A stretch of DNA of 64,000 nt from Typhlomys cinereus (GCA_023101885.1 JALPQD010000234.1:310001-374000), one strand, 5' to 3'; counted from the stretch's first letter, positions 1 to 10,585 are shown. Notes: generated by a model not told the origin, from the sequence alone. Made by a program: numbers and translations.

Positions 1-1865
1 GAAGAAGGGCCACACTTGTCAACCATGGACAATTCCTCCCAGATAAGGGGGCTTAAGATAGGACAATCCTCCCCAGCCATCACTGTGTCTGCATTGAGGC
101 AAACCTACTCCACACCAAGATGTCCTGGCTCCCAGAGTCTGACCCTACCAGCGTCTACAATGTAAAAAGTCCACCTGTGATGTGAAAAGCCTCGAATGCC
201 AATGATAGAATATTTTGGTCATAGGAAAAAGGAAACGCTTCCATTGCAAATCACAAACCTTCAACGACTCATTTTTTTTCATGGTACTTCTTCCAGATTT
301 TTTACTCTCCACACTGTGTGCATCTAAAAGAGGTGGCACACGTGTAGGCATACGACACGTGTAGGCATACGCAGAGTCTGATTACCAGCCTGAAGAGACT
401 TTCAAACCTGCCAGTACTTAACGGTGAAGCATAAAGTGCTTTCTAAATCTGTAAGTTCACAATTGTAAGAAGAATTATACAAAAAATACAAAAATTATAC
501 AAAATAGTTAATTTTGCTATTGGTATGGAAATAAAACTTACACTTCTGAAAAAGAGAATTTAGCAAAGCTAACCAAGCAAAACCTTTCTAATCTACTTCT
601 GGCTTCTGTATGTTCTTCTAATTTTAGATGCTGCTTTAAATATTTCGGTGATTAAAATAATAAGCCACACAACCTAATATTAGAAGGCATGTGGATCTAC
701 ATTCATTTTAAAGAGATGAGAAAATCCCACTGACTCTTATCTTTTTGCCTCTCTGCATCTAGATTGCTTCTTTGCCCTTATTTCTGGTTTGTGTCCAAAT
801 GAACTCACCATGCAGATGGAATTGTGTCACTTACCTGTTCCGTCACGATCTGTGACTCATTTTCAGTCTGAAACTAGCCCTTTCAGTCCTGTCTCCTTCC
901 ACAGCTGGGCGTGAGATTTCAGCCCTACCTGACTCTTGGTTCCAGGAATGGACCTTAGCTAGGGCTGCGTGTTGTCTGTGTAGCTTCCGCTGTCTGGCCA
1001 AGACTCTTCATTTCACCTTCACCCGAGTCAGAAGTCACAGTGGACTTTTGATTGTCTGATCCAGAAATGGGGGGCAAATGCCTTCTCGCCTGCCTGGCGC
1101 TGAGCCTGTCAGATCTACCTCACAATTGTGATGGGCCCACAGGTCACTGGGCCTTGGGAAAGTGCAGAGCCTGTCTTGAGGGCACCTGAGATTCTGTATT
1201 TTGAACAAGTCGCCAGGCCACAGTGCGGCTGCCATTCTGGGGACGATGTTCTGACCCACAGAGCTCAATACCTTGACTCTCGGGTGTGTTGGAACCCCGG
1301 ACTCACAGGATTCCTTGGCTTCATCCCCAGATACTCTAATTATTTTTTGCACAAAACACAAGCTAATCCTGGAGTTTTAGATGCTCCCTTGCTGATTCTA
1401 AAGTATGACAGAGGTTGACCGGCAGCGGTCTACACCCCAATTCTGGAAACTAGAACGTCCATTTTTCCAGTTTGCCTGAGATAGTCTCAATATTCTTTGT
1501 CATATCATTACTTTCCTTATAACATATCTGAGTTCTTCCTTGAAGGATGTAGATATTCCACTCTGAAATATCTCCTTAACCTTTCCTAGATCTTCAAATC
1601 CACACTCTCTCTCTGGAGTGTTTTGCCTACTCATCAAACATTTCTTGTGGACATACATTGAAAAGAGCACTATTCAATGGTATATTTATCTAAGTCCTTT
1701 CCAATTACCTCTGACGTGCCGGGCTGTGCTCTAGAATCTAAGGATTCAGCATTAAATAAAAAAAGATCAATTAAGCCCATAGCATTTAAACACTTGCAAG
1801 ATATGAGAAGTGGATGATGAATGGATGAACGTGTAAACTAAGATCAAGTAATTTCATGCGTGCGT
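1..1865. other. unique non-coding sequence
   Basis: No coding exon or clear transposon is visible. Bases 420-720 are AT-rich and the rest is mixed. Around 1690-1770 the wording resembles an old LINE fragment (a 'gtgccgggctgtgctctaga' stretch), too weak to name. The longest frames here are about 100 codons and look like chance. Confidence 0.6.
338..371. repeat. 17-bp tandem duplication
   Basis: Two exact adjacent copies of acacgtgtaggcatacg, at 338-354 and 355-371. Each contains a CACGTG E-box-like palindrome. Perfect identity suggests a recent duplication. Confidence 0.9.

Positions 1866-1900
<35 letters not shown>
1866..1900. repeat. (CA)n microsatellite
   Basis: About 15 CA units. It gives the cysteine/valine run in a spurious minus-strand frame (1844-2431), which is not a gene. 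Confidence 0.95.
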
Positions 1901-1901
<1 letters not shown>

Positions 1902-2154
1902 AAAATGAAGGACACTACTAAGAATACAGGTAAGAGGAGCACAGGAGCTGATTGGTCTGAGGAGGACCCTCCCCTATAGAAATCATTTGAATGAGGCCCG
2001 AATGATGCCTCCCATTCACCTGGGAGAAAGAAAATTCCAGGCAGAGGAAAGAAGCAGCAGCAGTCTCTGAGGGAAGAGCTTGGAACATCTCCAGGAACGC
2101 AAAGAGGGCACCGTAGCAGGTGAGGGATGATGATGTGTGGCAGATGTGGCTTCA

Positions 2155-2204
2155 AGGAGGAGGAGGACGACGAAGAGGAGGACGAGGAGGAGGAGGAGGA
2201 GGAA
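2155..2204. repeat. imperfect GGA/GAC trinucleotide repeat
   Basis: A 50-bp run of GGA triplets with scattered GAC and GAA. On the minus strand it reads as poly-serine or poly-leucine in overlapping frames, so the apparent 195- and 118-residue frames here are artefacts. Confidence 0.9.
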
Positions 2205-2994
2205 GGGTGCATAGGTACTGAATGTGAAGGATGCATTCCGCATACGCCTTCGGGAAGCTTTGAGCAGAGGCCTTTGAAAGGACTGACACGGCTGCAGTAG
2301 TTTCTTTTTTGATACCACAATCTGCTTGTCAGTGTCTGATGGCCTTTTTGGTTGCTCGATGCCTGTGGACACTTAAGGAGAGACCCCCAGGCGTGGTCAG
2401 CGCTGCCTTTCTCCAGACATTCAACGGTCAAGCATGGAGCTTGTCTTCAGCTCTGTCCTACCAGTCAGAGCAAGGAACAGAGAGATCATATACAAGTTCC
2501 ACCTCGGGCTGGTTGGTACAGGGTGGTCGTGAGCGCTCTCCTTTAAACGCAACAGTCAGCTACGTCGAACATTCCTAACAGATGTCTACAGATGTCTCAC
2601 TGGAGATAGCTGAGAACTGTTGACTTTTTCCACCAATCAGTCAGCTTGATTTCAATACACAGACTTTTCATCTCTCTGGTTCTAGATAAATCTGCCGCCC
2701 ACTAAGGCCCCACTCTACTCTTCCATCTTGCTGGCTCTACCTCGGAAATGCTTCATCGATCGACTCCTTTTAGATCTCGCCAGCCACCAACTTTATCTCG
2801 GCCACAGTTTGTGAGGGAAAAGGGGGAGGCCAGTTTGAGTAGTCAGTCATAGGATAGAAGTCCGTAACAATATGCACAACCATAGTAACAACAATGTCAT
2901 CTGAAAGGCTAATAGGTGCTGAGGGACTTAAAGTGACGTACTTGAATTCTATCACCAAGGAAAAGCATAGACAAGCAAGAACCGCAGGATCACA
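2205..2994. other. unique non-coding sequence
   Basis: No recognised repeat or exon. A short direct duplication 'agatgtctac' occurs at 2580-2600. Plus-strand frames of 64-89 codons show no known domain. Confidence 0.5.
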
Positions 2995-3150
2995 CAGCGG
3001 GATCGCTCCATGGGTAAAGGTGCCTGCGTATAAAGCTGGTGGCCTGAGTTCAATCCCGAGCCCATGTGGTAGACAAAGAGAACCAACTTTCTAAAGTTGT
3101 CCTTCGACATCCATACACACGGTGTGGCATATATTCTCTCTCTCTTTCCA
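2995..3150 (+). mobile_element. B3/B2-type SINE, diverged
   Basis: A tRNA-like head ('ccatgggtaaaggtgcctgc', then 'cctgagttcaatcccgagcc') is followed by the typical body about 'gtggtag-aga-gaaccaactttctaaagttgtcc' and a CA-rich end. The order of box A, box B and the protein-like 'aagttgtcct' segment fits rodent B3/B2. Divergence suggests an old copy. Confidence 0.75.
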
Positions 3151-3220
3151 TCTGCCTTCCCATGGACTGCCATCTGTAAGATTACCTGAAACCTTGTCTC
3201 GTTGGATTATCTCCCCCCCC

Positions 3221-3322
3221 AGGCCTCCAATCGCTGTTCATTGCAAGGGGATTCCATATAGACAAAGTTGGGCTGGAGGTAAAGCTCAATGGTAGACCAT
3301 ACTTTCAGCACGCAAAGGGCCT
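3221..3322 (+). repeat. dispersed repeat copy 1 (partner at 4320)
   Basis: About 100 bp align by eye with 4320-4415. Shared words include 'agacaaag', 'ggaggNgaagctc' and 'gcaaagg'. Identity looks like about 65%. The right part overlaps the ID-like head of the neighbouring B4 SINE, so both copies may be an ID-type SINE with a shared 5' extension. Confidence 0.45.
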
Positions 3323-3551
3323 GGGGTTGGTAAGAAACACTAAAAAACGAATTAATACACTCAGCTAATTAATGAATGAAGTGCCAGGCAAAGTAACCTA
3401 GGAGTGGAGCTCAGATCTGTAACCATAGTTGTCAGGAGGCTAAGGGGGCAGATCATAGCAACTTCAAGGCCAGTCCTTTGGGGCTACAGCGTGAGTTCTA
3501 GGCCAGCCTCGACTAGAGTGAACGCCTGTCTCCAACAAGAGACAATTGTGA
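3270..3551 (+). mobile_element. B4-type SINE (ID head + B1 body)
   Basis: An ID-like segment at 3270-3345 (ggctggaggtaaagctcaat ... ctggggttgg) is followed after a short AT spacer by a B1-like 7SL segment at 3394-3551 with 'ggaggctaag', 'ttcaaggccag', 'ctaggccagcct' and 'gtctccaacaag'. ID followed by B1 is the B4 arrangement. Confidence 0.75.
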
Positions 3552-3554
3552 GTA

Positions 3555-3881
3555 AAGAAAGAATGTTTGAGGGCTGGAGAGGTGGCTCAGGGGTTAGGCC
3601 TCCGCCTTGCAGGCGGAAGGTCCTGAGTTCAGATCCCAGATCCCACGTATAGATGCCAGGCGGAAGCGGGGGGGCGGCCTTGCACTTCTGGTCCTGGTAG
3701 GGCGGAGCCTGTGAATCCCAGGGCAGAAGGAGGTGGGGGCGTCCATGGTGGTTCACGAATTCGTCCGTGGTTCTACACATACACACACACGCGCGCGCGC
3801 GCGTGCACGCACACATACACACGCACATGCGCACAGTTGAATAAATAATAATAAAAAAAAATTTAAGAAAGAATGTTTGAG
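3555..3881 (+). mobile_element. type A tRNA-headed SINE with perfect 17-bp target-site duplication
   Basis: The element (about 3572-3864) starts with a pol III-type head: box A-like tggctcaggggtt and box B-like gagttcagatccc. A GC-rich body follows ('tctggtcctggtagggcgga'), then a 3' module with 'gtccatggtggttc' and 'ccgtggttctacac', a CA/GC tract, and an A-rich end 'gttgaataaataataataaa'. It is flanked by identical copies of aagaaagaatgtttgag at 3555-3571 and 3865-3881, the mark of L1-driven insertion. The perfect duplication shows it is young. Two relatives lie at 30141 and 50595. Confidence 0.93.
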
Positions 3882-4221
3882 AGCAAAAAAGTAAAAATAA
3901 CCCAGTAGCATTTAGCATTGTCTGTTTTCTGCAGGGTCTTATCTCCAAACATGTCCCCCTCCCTTCCTGACTTTTCTCCCTGCTCCAGCCAGGAGGTTCT
4001 GTGGGAGACAGAGACTAACACAGGTGACACCCCTAAATATCAGGGCATCCTGAGAGTTTCCTCCCACGCCTCCCATGTGACCCATGTTTCCCTTCATGTT
4101 TGCCTAGCTTTCTCTAGCTGCCTGCTTGAGCTCCACAGGTATATTCTGGAAGGACAGGGAGCTAATCTAGAATTAGGTCAATGGGCGTCATGTGGAGAAG
4201 GCTGATATGCTTCCCTGCCTG

Positions 4222-4222
<1 letters not shown>
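3882..4222. other. unique non-coding sequence
   Basis: Mixed-composition DNA with no recognised repeat. A 95-codon plus frame (3918-4205) has no known motif and begins and ends in ordinary sequence. Confidence 0.5.

Positions 4223-4223
<1 letters not shown>

Positions 4224-4272
<49 letters not shown>
4224..4272. repeat. (TG)n microsatellite
   Basis: About 24 uninterrupted TG units, long enough to be polymorphic. Confidence 0.97.
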
Positions 4273-4273
<1 letters not shown>

Positions 4274-4319
4274 TAGGATGAATGACGTCAGTTCCTAAAA
4301 CTGGATCATTCTCTATGTC

Positions 4320-4415
4320 AGGTCTCCAGTTGCTATTCATGGAAGTACATTTGATGCAGACAAAGCTTGGTTGGAGGCGAAGCTCAGCATATACTTAGAA
4401 TGCAAAGGACCCTAT
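4320..4415 (+). repeat. dispersed repeat copy 2 (partner at 3221)
   Basis: Matches 3221-3322 in the same orientation. This copy lacks the B1 half that follows the first one, so it may be an unfused ID-like element or part of an older local duplication. Confidence 0.45.
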
Positions 4416-4695
4416 TTTCTTAAAGGATTCTCACTGGGGGAAATGGGCCCCTGTGATTGACAGCTCTAACCCATGAACGCACACCCCCGTTGTCTTGTCT
4501 GCACGCCTACCTTCTCCATTTCTTCCTGCTTCTTCTGGGGTGACTGTCTCAAGTAAACCAGTCCTTGATCCTCAACTCGGGGTCTTTGGTGAGTAGCCAG
4601 GTGCAGCCCAGGCAAAGTGCTGCCCATTGGGGTCTTTCATCCATTCTCTGCCTTTGTCTGAGAAATCTCTTCCTCAAGCTTTTGCATGTCAGCCT

Positions 4696-5042
4696 TGTCG
4701 ACAGTCTGTGTGGGCTACTGTCACCAAACGCCATGCACTGGGAACACTTAGAAAATTTATTACACACCGTTTAGGATGCCCAGAAAGTGCTGGCAATGTT
4801 TGGTGACTGATGAGGACTCATTCATTGTCTGATCCATAGATGGAACCTTCTAGATCTGTCCTCAAATGGCTAAAGTGATGAAGGGAGTTGCCGTGACCTC
4901 TTTTACAAAGACACTAAACTCATTAATGGGGATCTCATAATCTGATAATGTCCCCAAAGGCCCCTTTTCCTGATGACATCCCCTCGGGAAACAGAATTTC
5001 AGCCTATTAATTTGGAGGCACACAAACATTCGTGCTCTAACA
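4696..5042 (-). mobile_element. MLT1-like MaLR solo LTR, antisense
   Basis: Read on the minus strand it begins TGTTAGAGCACGAATG. It then has the family landmarks 'aaattctgtttccc', 'gggcctttggggac', 'ccattaatgagtttagtg' and 'ctttgtaaaagaggtc', an AATAAA polyadenylation signal and the end block 'gacagtagcccacaca'. Length (347 bp) and order fit an MLT1-type solo LTR. No internal retroviral sequence is attached. Confidence 0.8.
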
Positions 5043-5511
5043 AGTCGGCCTGGAGTTGAGTCAGGCTCGATGGTTCTCGGCCCGTGGTCTCTCTGATGCT
5101 CCGTTCAAGCGCTTGTCAGTTCTCCATCCGCGTTGCACCTTCTTCACCGTCGCCCTGGGTAAGAAGTGAGAATCGTGCCTTGCGTTTCCAGGCTGTCTCG
5201 GTTTTTCCCTCCTCATGCGCATCACGCACCCCAAACACATTCACAGAGCCCATGACTGAAAGGACTCCTTAGAGACATGATTGCTCCCCAGCTGTTTGCT
5301 CTGTGTCTAACAAATGCTCAGACAATAGACACGGAACACCTATGGCCTGGCGGCCATGTTGCCTCTGAGCGTGCGGCACCTTTCTCCTTCTCAAGGCTGC
5401 GTCACGCCCTCTCCAAGGGAGTCGGGCTCACAGTCCATCAATACCAAAACTAACACATCTTCCAGAAACATCAATCTGATGAAAATTGTTATGAAAAAAA
5501 ATGGAGGAGAG
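5043..5511. other. unique non-coding sequence
   Basis: Moderately GC-rich with several CpGs (5090-5240, 5350-5430) but no promoter-like island. No exon recognised. Confidence 0.5.
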
Positions 5512-5760
5512 GGACTGGAGAGATAGCTCAGGGTTTTCTACCTCACAAATAGGAGGAACTGAGTTCAAATCCTAGATCCCATGTTAAAAAAAAAAAAAAA
5601 GGCCTGGCAAAGGCCTTGACCTGCACTTCCAGCCCTAGTGGGCGGAGCCTGGGAGATCCCAGAGGAAAGCAAAGAGGAGGCAGAGCAATCCAGGATGATG
5701 CCTGAAGTCACCCTAGGGCCTCCACAGGCGCCCGTGCACATCCACACATAAAAAGTGTGC
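5512..5760 (+). mobile_element. type B tRNA-headed SINE
   Basis: The head 'ggactggagagatagctcag' and box B-like 'gagttcaaatcct' are followed by an internal 16-A run (5585-5600) and the body 'gggcggagcctgggagatcc'. The type B 3' module 'agtcaccctagggcctccac' closes it, and is what separates type B from type A. The tail runs into TG/GT-rich DNA rather than a clean CA tract. Confidence 0.88.
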
Positions 5761-6408
5761 TGTGTATGTATGTGTCCATGGGGTGTGTGTATGTGCATGC
5801 AGAAAATTCTAAGCTCATTTACCTTTCAATAATTAAACTATTTTTATACTGAAGCAAACAGATGTCATATGGAGCAGTGTGGGAGGCCCTCGGGGCTGCT
5901 GTGATGGAGCAAGGACTTACCGTCCCTTGCTTTAGGGGGGCTTTGATGGGAAAGTCTGAAGGCCGTCTCCCAAGGACCCACACTCTAATTGGAAAAGGGA
6001 GGGAACCCCAGCAGACGTGCATGGCGCCACAAGTTGGCCCTAATTTTTTTTTCTAAGTTTTTCCTCTGCTCTCGGGGGCTTTAAAGCCATTACCCATACT
6101 TCCTCATTTTCTGGCCCACTTTCCCCAAACCAAATTCTCCAGAACCATTAATTTATGTCCTCTAGAGAGCACAGAAGAAAAAAAAACCTGTGCTCAAATA
6201 AGGCTTGAAAACACAGACAAAATCTCCTTAGTATCTGACATGCACTGAAGTGAGTTTCCTGAAAGGGGGGGCTACCTTCAGACTCCCTCAGACTCATCCT
6301 ACCTGATTCTTTTTAGTTTTTTTAAAGCAAGTCAGAAAAATCCACATTGATTAATGACCAGGAAGAGGCCAGTAAACCAAATCCTGGGCGGACATCATAC
6401 TCAGTGCT
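5761..6408. other. unique non-coding sequence
   Basis: No recognised repeat. Contains short T and A runs (6046-6053, 6177-6186) and AT-rich blocks, and short chance frames on both strands. Confidence 0.5.
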
Positions 6409-6602
6409 TTAAAAAAAAAAATGATTTATTTATTTGAGAAAGAAGAGAGCCGGGGGCCTGCCGTGAAGCATGTGGGGGGCCAGAGGACAGCGTCTGAAGT
6501 TGATTCTCTCATTTGCCCATACCAGCTCCGGGCGTTGACCTCGGGGCTCCAGGTCTGTATGTAGCTTTTACCCCTCAGCCAGTGTGTCAGCCCACTAACA
6601 CG
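6409..6602 (-). mobile_element. B2/B3-type SINE, antisense and diverged
   Basis: Begins with an A-run and 'gatttatttatttgag', the antisense of an A-rich SINE tail. It continues with 'ccagaggacag', 'ttgacctcggggctccaggt' and 'cccctcagccagtgtgtcagccc', the antisense of box B and box A. Strongly diverged. Confidence 0.65.
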
Positions 6603-6689
6603 TGCTCTTCGTGAAGTCTCCCGCTGGAAGAAGTAAAGGACTGCGCATCTCCTTTTAATCTCACAGGGAAACGCCCCGAGTTCATGCCT

Positions 6690-6940
6690 GGTGTCTTGTC
6701 AGGTTCCGGTTTTATGACCGAGGCGGCTCTCATTGCACCAGAACACCCCAGTTGTTTAGTCTAGCAGCCAGCCTGCCCTGGGGAGCCCCAGCCTTTGTCT
6801 CCTGGGTGTGGGGACTGCAAGCAGACTCCACGTCTATGTGGCTTTGACGCGTCTGGACTCCAGCTCTGGTTCTATCACACGCAGGGCAAAGCCCCTCTTA
6901 CACCACCAGATCACCAACCCTCTACCTAAAGTGCTCATTT
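6690..6940 (-). mobile_element. composite tRNA+B1 SINE (B4A/RSINE-like), antisense
   Basis: Antisense landmarks are a B1-like 'cagcctttgtctcctgggtg', 'gggactgcaagcagactcca', and 'ctggactccagctctggtt' near the inverted head. The pattern is a B1-type body next to an inverted box B region. Edges are uncertain. Confidence 0.55.
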
Positions 6941-7165
6941 TTTAAAGAAAAAAAAAAAAAAACCTAAATCTTTGAAGTCATCACGGTGCTCTCTTCTTCA
7001 TTTTTTTTTTCTCATTTCCCCAGAGAGACAGCTGAAACACAAGGCTTGATAATTACCGCACTGAACATCTGGCAATTCTATGGAGAAAAGTTAACTGGGA
7101 AATAAACTTTTAATAAAGGAAAAGTAAAGAACACTTCTCGATACAGTAAGCCAAATGTCACCGTT

Positions 7166-7240
7166 TGCATTAGTTACTTTTCTCTTTGCTGGGACGAAAT
7201 ACCTGCCGTAGAACTGAAGGATGAATGGGTGTGTTTTGGC
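7166..7240 (-). mobile_element. MaLR LTR 3'-end fragment, antisense
   Basis: 'gcattagttacttttctctt' followed by 'gctgggacgaaatacctg' is the reverse complement of the conserved MaLR LTR end (…cacagcaacagaaaagtaactaa). Only about 75 bp remain. Confidence 0.5.
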
Positions 7241-7369
7241 TTTCTGTCATCTCAGTGGGAAAGACAAGACAGAGAGATAAGTACACAGCGACAAAGTTCA
7301 CACGTAAGAAGTGTCCCTCTGTTACCTGGACCCTCCACACTCCTTAGATATCACTGCTCTCTTATTGAA

Positions 7370-7843
7370 AACTTAGAAGGAATACTTAACACAAAGTCTT
7401 CTGACTCATCCCAAAGTAAGGCATATTGAGGCATAATTATGTACCTTGCCCTTGGGTAATATTGCAAAAGGAGGAGGAAGAGATGGACGAAGAAAAGGGG
7501 CAGGAGAGGGAGAGATGGAAGAGGGAAACTATGGGCCAATCTCTGACTTGAATGTAGATGTAAAAATCCTCAATAAAATCAATATCAATCAAATCCCATG
7601 ATCTATAAATAGAATTGTAGGGCTAAGGAGATGGTTCAGGGGCTAAAACATTTTGCTCACAAGCATAACGACCTTTTTGCAGGTCCCCAGATCACACCTA
7701 AAAATGTTGGATGGAAATGGTGGCAGCCTGGAAAGCAGAGCCTAGGAAACCCCAGAGCAAAGCGATAAGGAAGCAGAGCCATCGGGGACGGTTGTTGGTA
7801 TCATCATCCTTGGGCCTCCACAAGCACACACAGTTGAGTGTTG

Positions 7844-7890
<47 letters not shown>

Positions 7891-8535
7891 TATATACAAG
7901 ACCAAACAGGATGTATCCAAAGTATGGGAAACTCATTTATTATTCAAGAATAAATTTGTGTAATATATCAAATGAATAAGCTAAAGAAGAAAGGTTATAT
8001 AATCATGTCAACTGATGCATAAAAAGTATGTGAAAAAACTATCATGTTTTGACCAAAAAGCTAGTAAAGTAGGAGTAAAGAAAGTTTTTCTTAATAAACA
8101 ATAACTTGGAAAAATGTCTAACTAACTTTATAAGTAATGATTAGACTCAAAACTTTTCTATCATAACAACAAGAAAAGCTTCTCTTTACTCTGTTCTTGG
8201 TATCTTATTGGAAGTCTTGGCCACAGCACGAAGACAAGGAAACACAAAGTAGAGTATAAAGATTTGGAGGAAAAAAATAAGACTTTCTGTTTATAAATGA
8301 AATGACAATCAATGTAGAAGATCTGGAAGAACTGATAAAATATCCTCCACAGATAAAGTCAGTCTCTTCCTCTATACCAGCAATGAATTGGTAGAATTAA
8401 AATTTTGCAAGTCAGTATCCTTTATCTTTACATGCCCTCCCAGATACTGAAGGATAAATCTAACAAAAAAATGGATCAGATCCATGTGTGGAAAACACCA
8501 AAGGTTGAGACAAGAAAGGAAGAAAAAGTTAAATA
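7370..8535 (+). mobile_element. LINE-1 ORF2 relic, interrupted by a SINE
   Basis: Segments follow L1 ORF2 reverse-transcriptase order. At 7531-7620 there is 'gccaatctctgacttgaatg' and 'aaaaatcctcaataaaat'. After the SINE, at 7920-8535, come 'catgtcaactgatgcataaa', 'aagctagtaaagtaggagta', 'ttggaagtcttggcc' and 'ataccagcaatgaattggta'. Many stops and deletions make it an inert fossil. The SINE at 7621-7889 landed inside it. The start at 7370 is uncertain. Confidence 0.8.
7621..7889 (+). mobile_element. type B SINE inside the L1 relic
   Basis: Head 'gggctaaggagatggttcag', body 'cagcctggaaagcagagcct', 3' module 'tccttgggcctccacaagca' and a (CA)n tail at 7847-7888. No clear target-site duplication survives. 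It postdates the L1 that it splits. Confidence 0.88.
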
Positions 8536-8739
8536 AGTGCACTGTCTTCTCAGGTAGGAAGGCCCTGAGTGTTAAAGCCGGTTCTTTCCAACCGGACTTT
8601 AGACTCACTGCGGTTCCACTGTAGACTCACTGTGGTCTCCACGCAAACACAACACATTGCTTTTTAGTCACTCAGAGACGGACTACGGAGTGTCCATGGA
8701 GAGGTGTAAGGCTCAGAATAACCCACAAGATCGCGCAGG
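8536..8739. other. unassigned sequence between L1 pieces
   Basis: Contains a small imperfect duplication 'tagactcactgNggt' at about 8590-8635. It may be unrecognised L1, but nothing in it can be aligned by eye. Confidence 0.4.
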
Positions 8740-8818
8740 AAAAGGGCAAAATTAGAGAAGAGGTACCAGCTGACTCAAGATACATCATCATCAAGCTGAT
8801 CGAGACAGTGTGGATTGG
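8740..8818 (+). mobile_element. LINE-1 ORF2 fragment
   Basis: 'aagctgatcgagacagtgtg' is a diverged form of the conserved ORF2 'aatcaagacagtgtgg' region, downstream of and co-oriented with the 7370-8535 relic. Probably the same L1. Confidence 0.6.
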
Positions 8819-8897
8819 TGGGTACCAGGACCAGAACTCAGGTCCTCATGTTTTCTCAGCAAATGGTTACCCACTGAGCCCTCTCCCTAGCCCTGAA
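8819..8897 (-). mobile_element. tRNA-headed SINE fragment, antisense
   Basis: 'ccagaactcaggtcctcatg' and 'cccactgagccctctcccta' are inverted box B and box A sequences of a rodent SINE head. The body is missing. Confidence 0.7.
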
Positions 8898-8937
8898 ATA
8901 TCACTTTTCCTTTCTTGCAACACGTTAGTACCTTCCT

Positions 8938-9333
8938 GTTGCAGTCCACCTGCAGGGTTGCTGATTAAGACCATCAGACAGCTTAAGGGAACAAGGGGTT
9001 TATTGTCTCTTATGATTATCTGGTTACAGTTTTCAGTCCAGCTTGATAGGAGAGCTCATGCCAACACCATGGCTGAGACATCATCTCTACATAATGGCTG
9101 AGAGATGGACGATCCTTACTTGCCAGACCAGCATGTCTGGCCACTCTCTCAAACAGCTCTCGGTATTTTATTTCAGGGCCTAATCCCACCCACCATGGGC
9201 TGGGCCTTCCTCATTAGCTAGACAATCTCCTACAGGTTTGCTCTGGGCCTAACTCAAACACTAATTCTTTACAAATGTGCCCAGAGCTCAAACCCTCAAC
9301 TGTCGAGTTGATAACTGTGCCTAACTGTGACAC
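8938..9333 (+). mobile_element. ERVL-type (MLT2-like) solo LTR, copy 1
   Basis: Begins TGTTGCAGTCCACC and ends in 'gttgataactgtgcctaact' plus gtgaca, with 'aacaaggggtttattgtct' near the start and 'taatcccacccaccatggg' in the middle. The 'caagttgaca' end motif is typical of MLT2-like LTRs. It aligns along its whole length with 23969-24388 and more weakly with 48057-48471. No internal proviral sequence adjoins it. Confidence 0.75.
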
Positions 9334-9429
9334 TTCCCATATCAGTACATGTCAGGCAGCCTTCCTTCCCATATCGGTATATATCAGGTAACCTTCATTC
9401 CCATATCAGTGTATATCACGTAGTAGCCT
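9334..9429. repeat. three-copy 32-bp tandem repeat
   Basis: Units start at 9334, 9366 and 9398, each opening ttcccatatc. It abuts the end of the LTR at 9333, so the LTR end may mark the edge of the expansion. Confidence 0.85.
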
Positions 9430-9837
9430 TATTCTCTGTAACTGCTACTGTAGGTCACATCTGCATCTTGCTGTCCTGTGACATAATCTCCCTCTGCTGG
9501 GCCTTTAGACTCTCTCTCTTAAATATCGATCTCCCCTCTAATATGCATTAATGCCTTGGGCTGCCTGACAGAGCCAATGGTCACATGTGAATGTTTCTTT
9601 GGTTAGATACAGATGAAGCTTCCCTTTCCTGCCAATTCATTCTCCAAAGCAAATCGTGGTGCCAAGTCACGCTTCCCAGAGGCCTATGCATCCTAGCCAC
9701 TTAACTATTACTTAACTGTGAGCTGTTGCAAGTATTTACCTATTTCAGGAAAAGCTACGTAAATGTAAGAGTAGAGACACATTTCTCACGTTAGGACCCG
9801 TACCTCAGTGATTGTGTGCTTAACGTGTAACGGGGGA
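9430..9837. other. unique non-coding sequence
   Basis: No recognised repeat or exon. AT-rich around 9700-9770. Confidence 0.5.
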
Positions 9838-9935
9838 CACTGGGCACACCTGTAACCCTGGCACTAAGGAGGGTGAGAAGGCCGAGGTCATCCCAGGTAG
9901 CTTAAAGCTGGATTCCCTGGAAGTCCTGCCTTCCA
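9838..9935 (+). mobile_element. B1-like fragment
   Basis: 'cacctgtaaccctggcacta' followed by 'aggagggtgagaaggc' is the 5' half of a B1 element. The 3' half ('aggccagcctgg') is not recognisable. Confidence 0.6.
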
Positions 9936-10126
9936 GGAAGCAAGACACGACAGTGAAGGCACCTTTTCAACTTGTTTACCAGCCTTGTGTCTGGCAGATT
10001 TTTCCCCCGACACGTCCTGATCTTTTTCCCTCCCCCCCCATGCTGATACCTTGGGATCTGGCGATGATGGTCATGTTGCTGTATGGTGGTCTGGGTTTGT
10101 TGATGGTGGTGTTTATGTATTTGTTT

Positions 10127-10585
10127 GTTTCACGTGTGCCTGAGTATACAGAGGACATTTGAGTGTGTGTGCTTGTGTGTACACGAGGGCACTTTGAGTG
10201 TGTTCTTGTGTGTACACGGGGGCGCTTTGAGTGTGTGCTTGTGTGTACATGAGGACACTTTGAGTGTGTGCTTGTGTGTTCACGAGGTGCTTTGAGTGTG
10301 TGTGCTTGTGTGTACACGAGGGCGCTTTGAGTGTGTTCTTGTGTGTACACGAGGGTGCTTTGAGTGTGTGTACACGAGGGTTGAGTGTGTGTGCCCTGGA
10401 TTGCCCTCCCTCCTCGCTGCTTTGCTCCGGGGTTTCCCAGGCTCTGCCTTCCATGGCTGGACTTGCAGGCAGCTGCCATACGCATCCTGCATTTTTTTTA
10501 ATATGAGATCTGAGGATTTGAACTCATGTCCTTTGCTTAGGAGGAGAAAGCTTTAATGTCTGAGTCACCTCGCCAGCCCTTTTCC
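10127..10585 (-). mobile_element. type B SINE, antisense, with an expanded tail
   Basis: The inverted head 'gtctgagtcacctcgccagc' ends at 10580. The body 'ggtttcccaggctctgcctt' and 'gatttgaactcatgtccttt' is clear. A 9-bp direct repeat tatttgttt at 10118-10126 and 10586-10594 is a plausible target-site duplication. The 3' tail, normally (CA)n, is here a minisatellite (10158-10395). Confidence 0.85.
10158..10395. repeat. 32-35-bp minisatellite in a SINE tail
   Basis: Units opening tttgagtgtgt start at 10158, 10193, 10226, 10259, 10291, 10326 and 10359, then a short partial unit. Each carries a TG run, 'tgtacacgaggg' and 'gctttga'. Spacing varies between 32 and 35 bp because of the TG part. Minus-strand Thr/His-rich frames through it are artefacts. 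Confidence 0.95.

Noticed and set aside
3571..3650. tRNA gene
   Set aside because: Box A and box B are present, but the sequence is a SINE head with target duplications and no tRNA fold or acceptor stem.
7370..8535. Active LINE-1
   Set aside because: Only fragments of ORF2 remain, with many stops, deletions and a SINE insertion.
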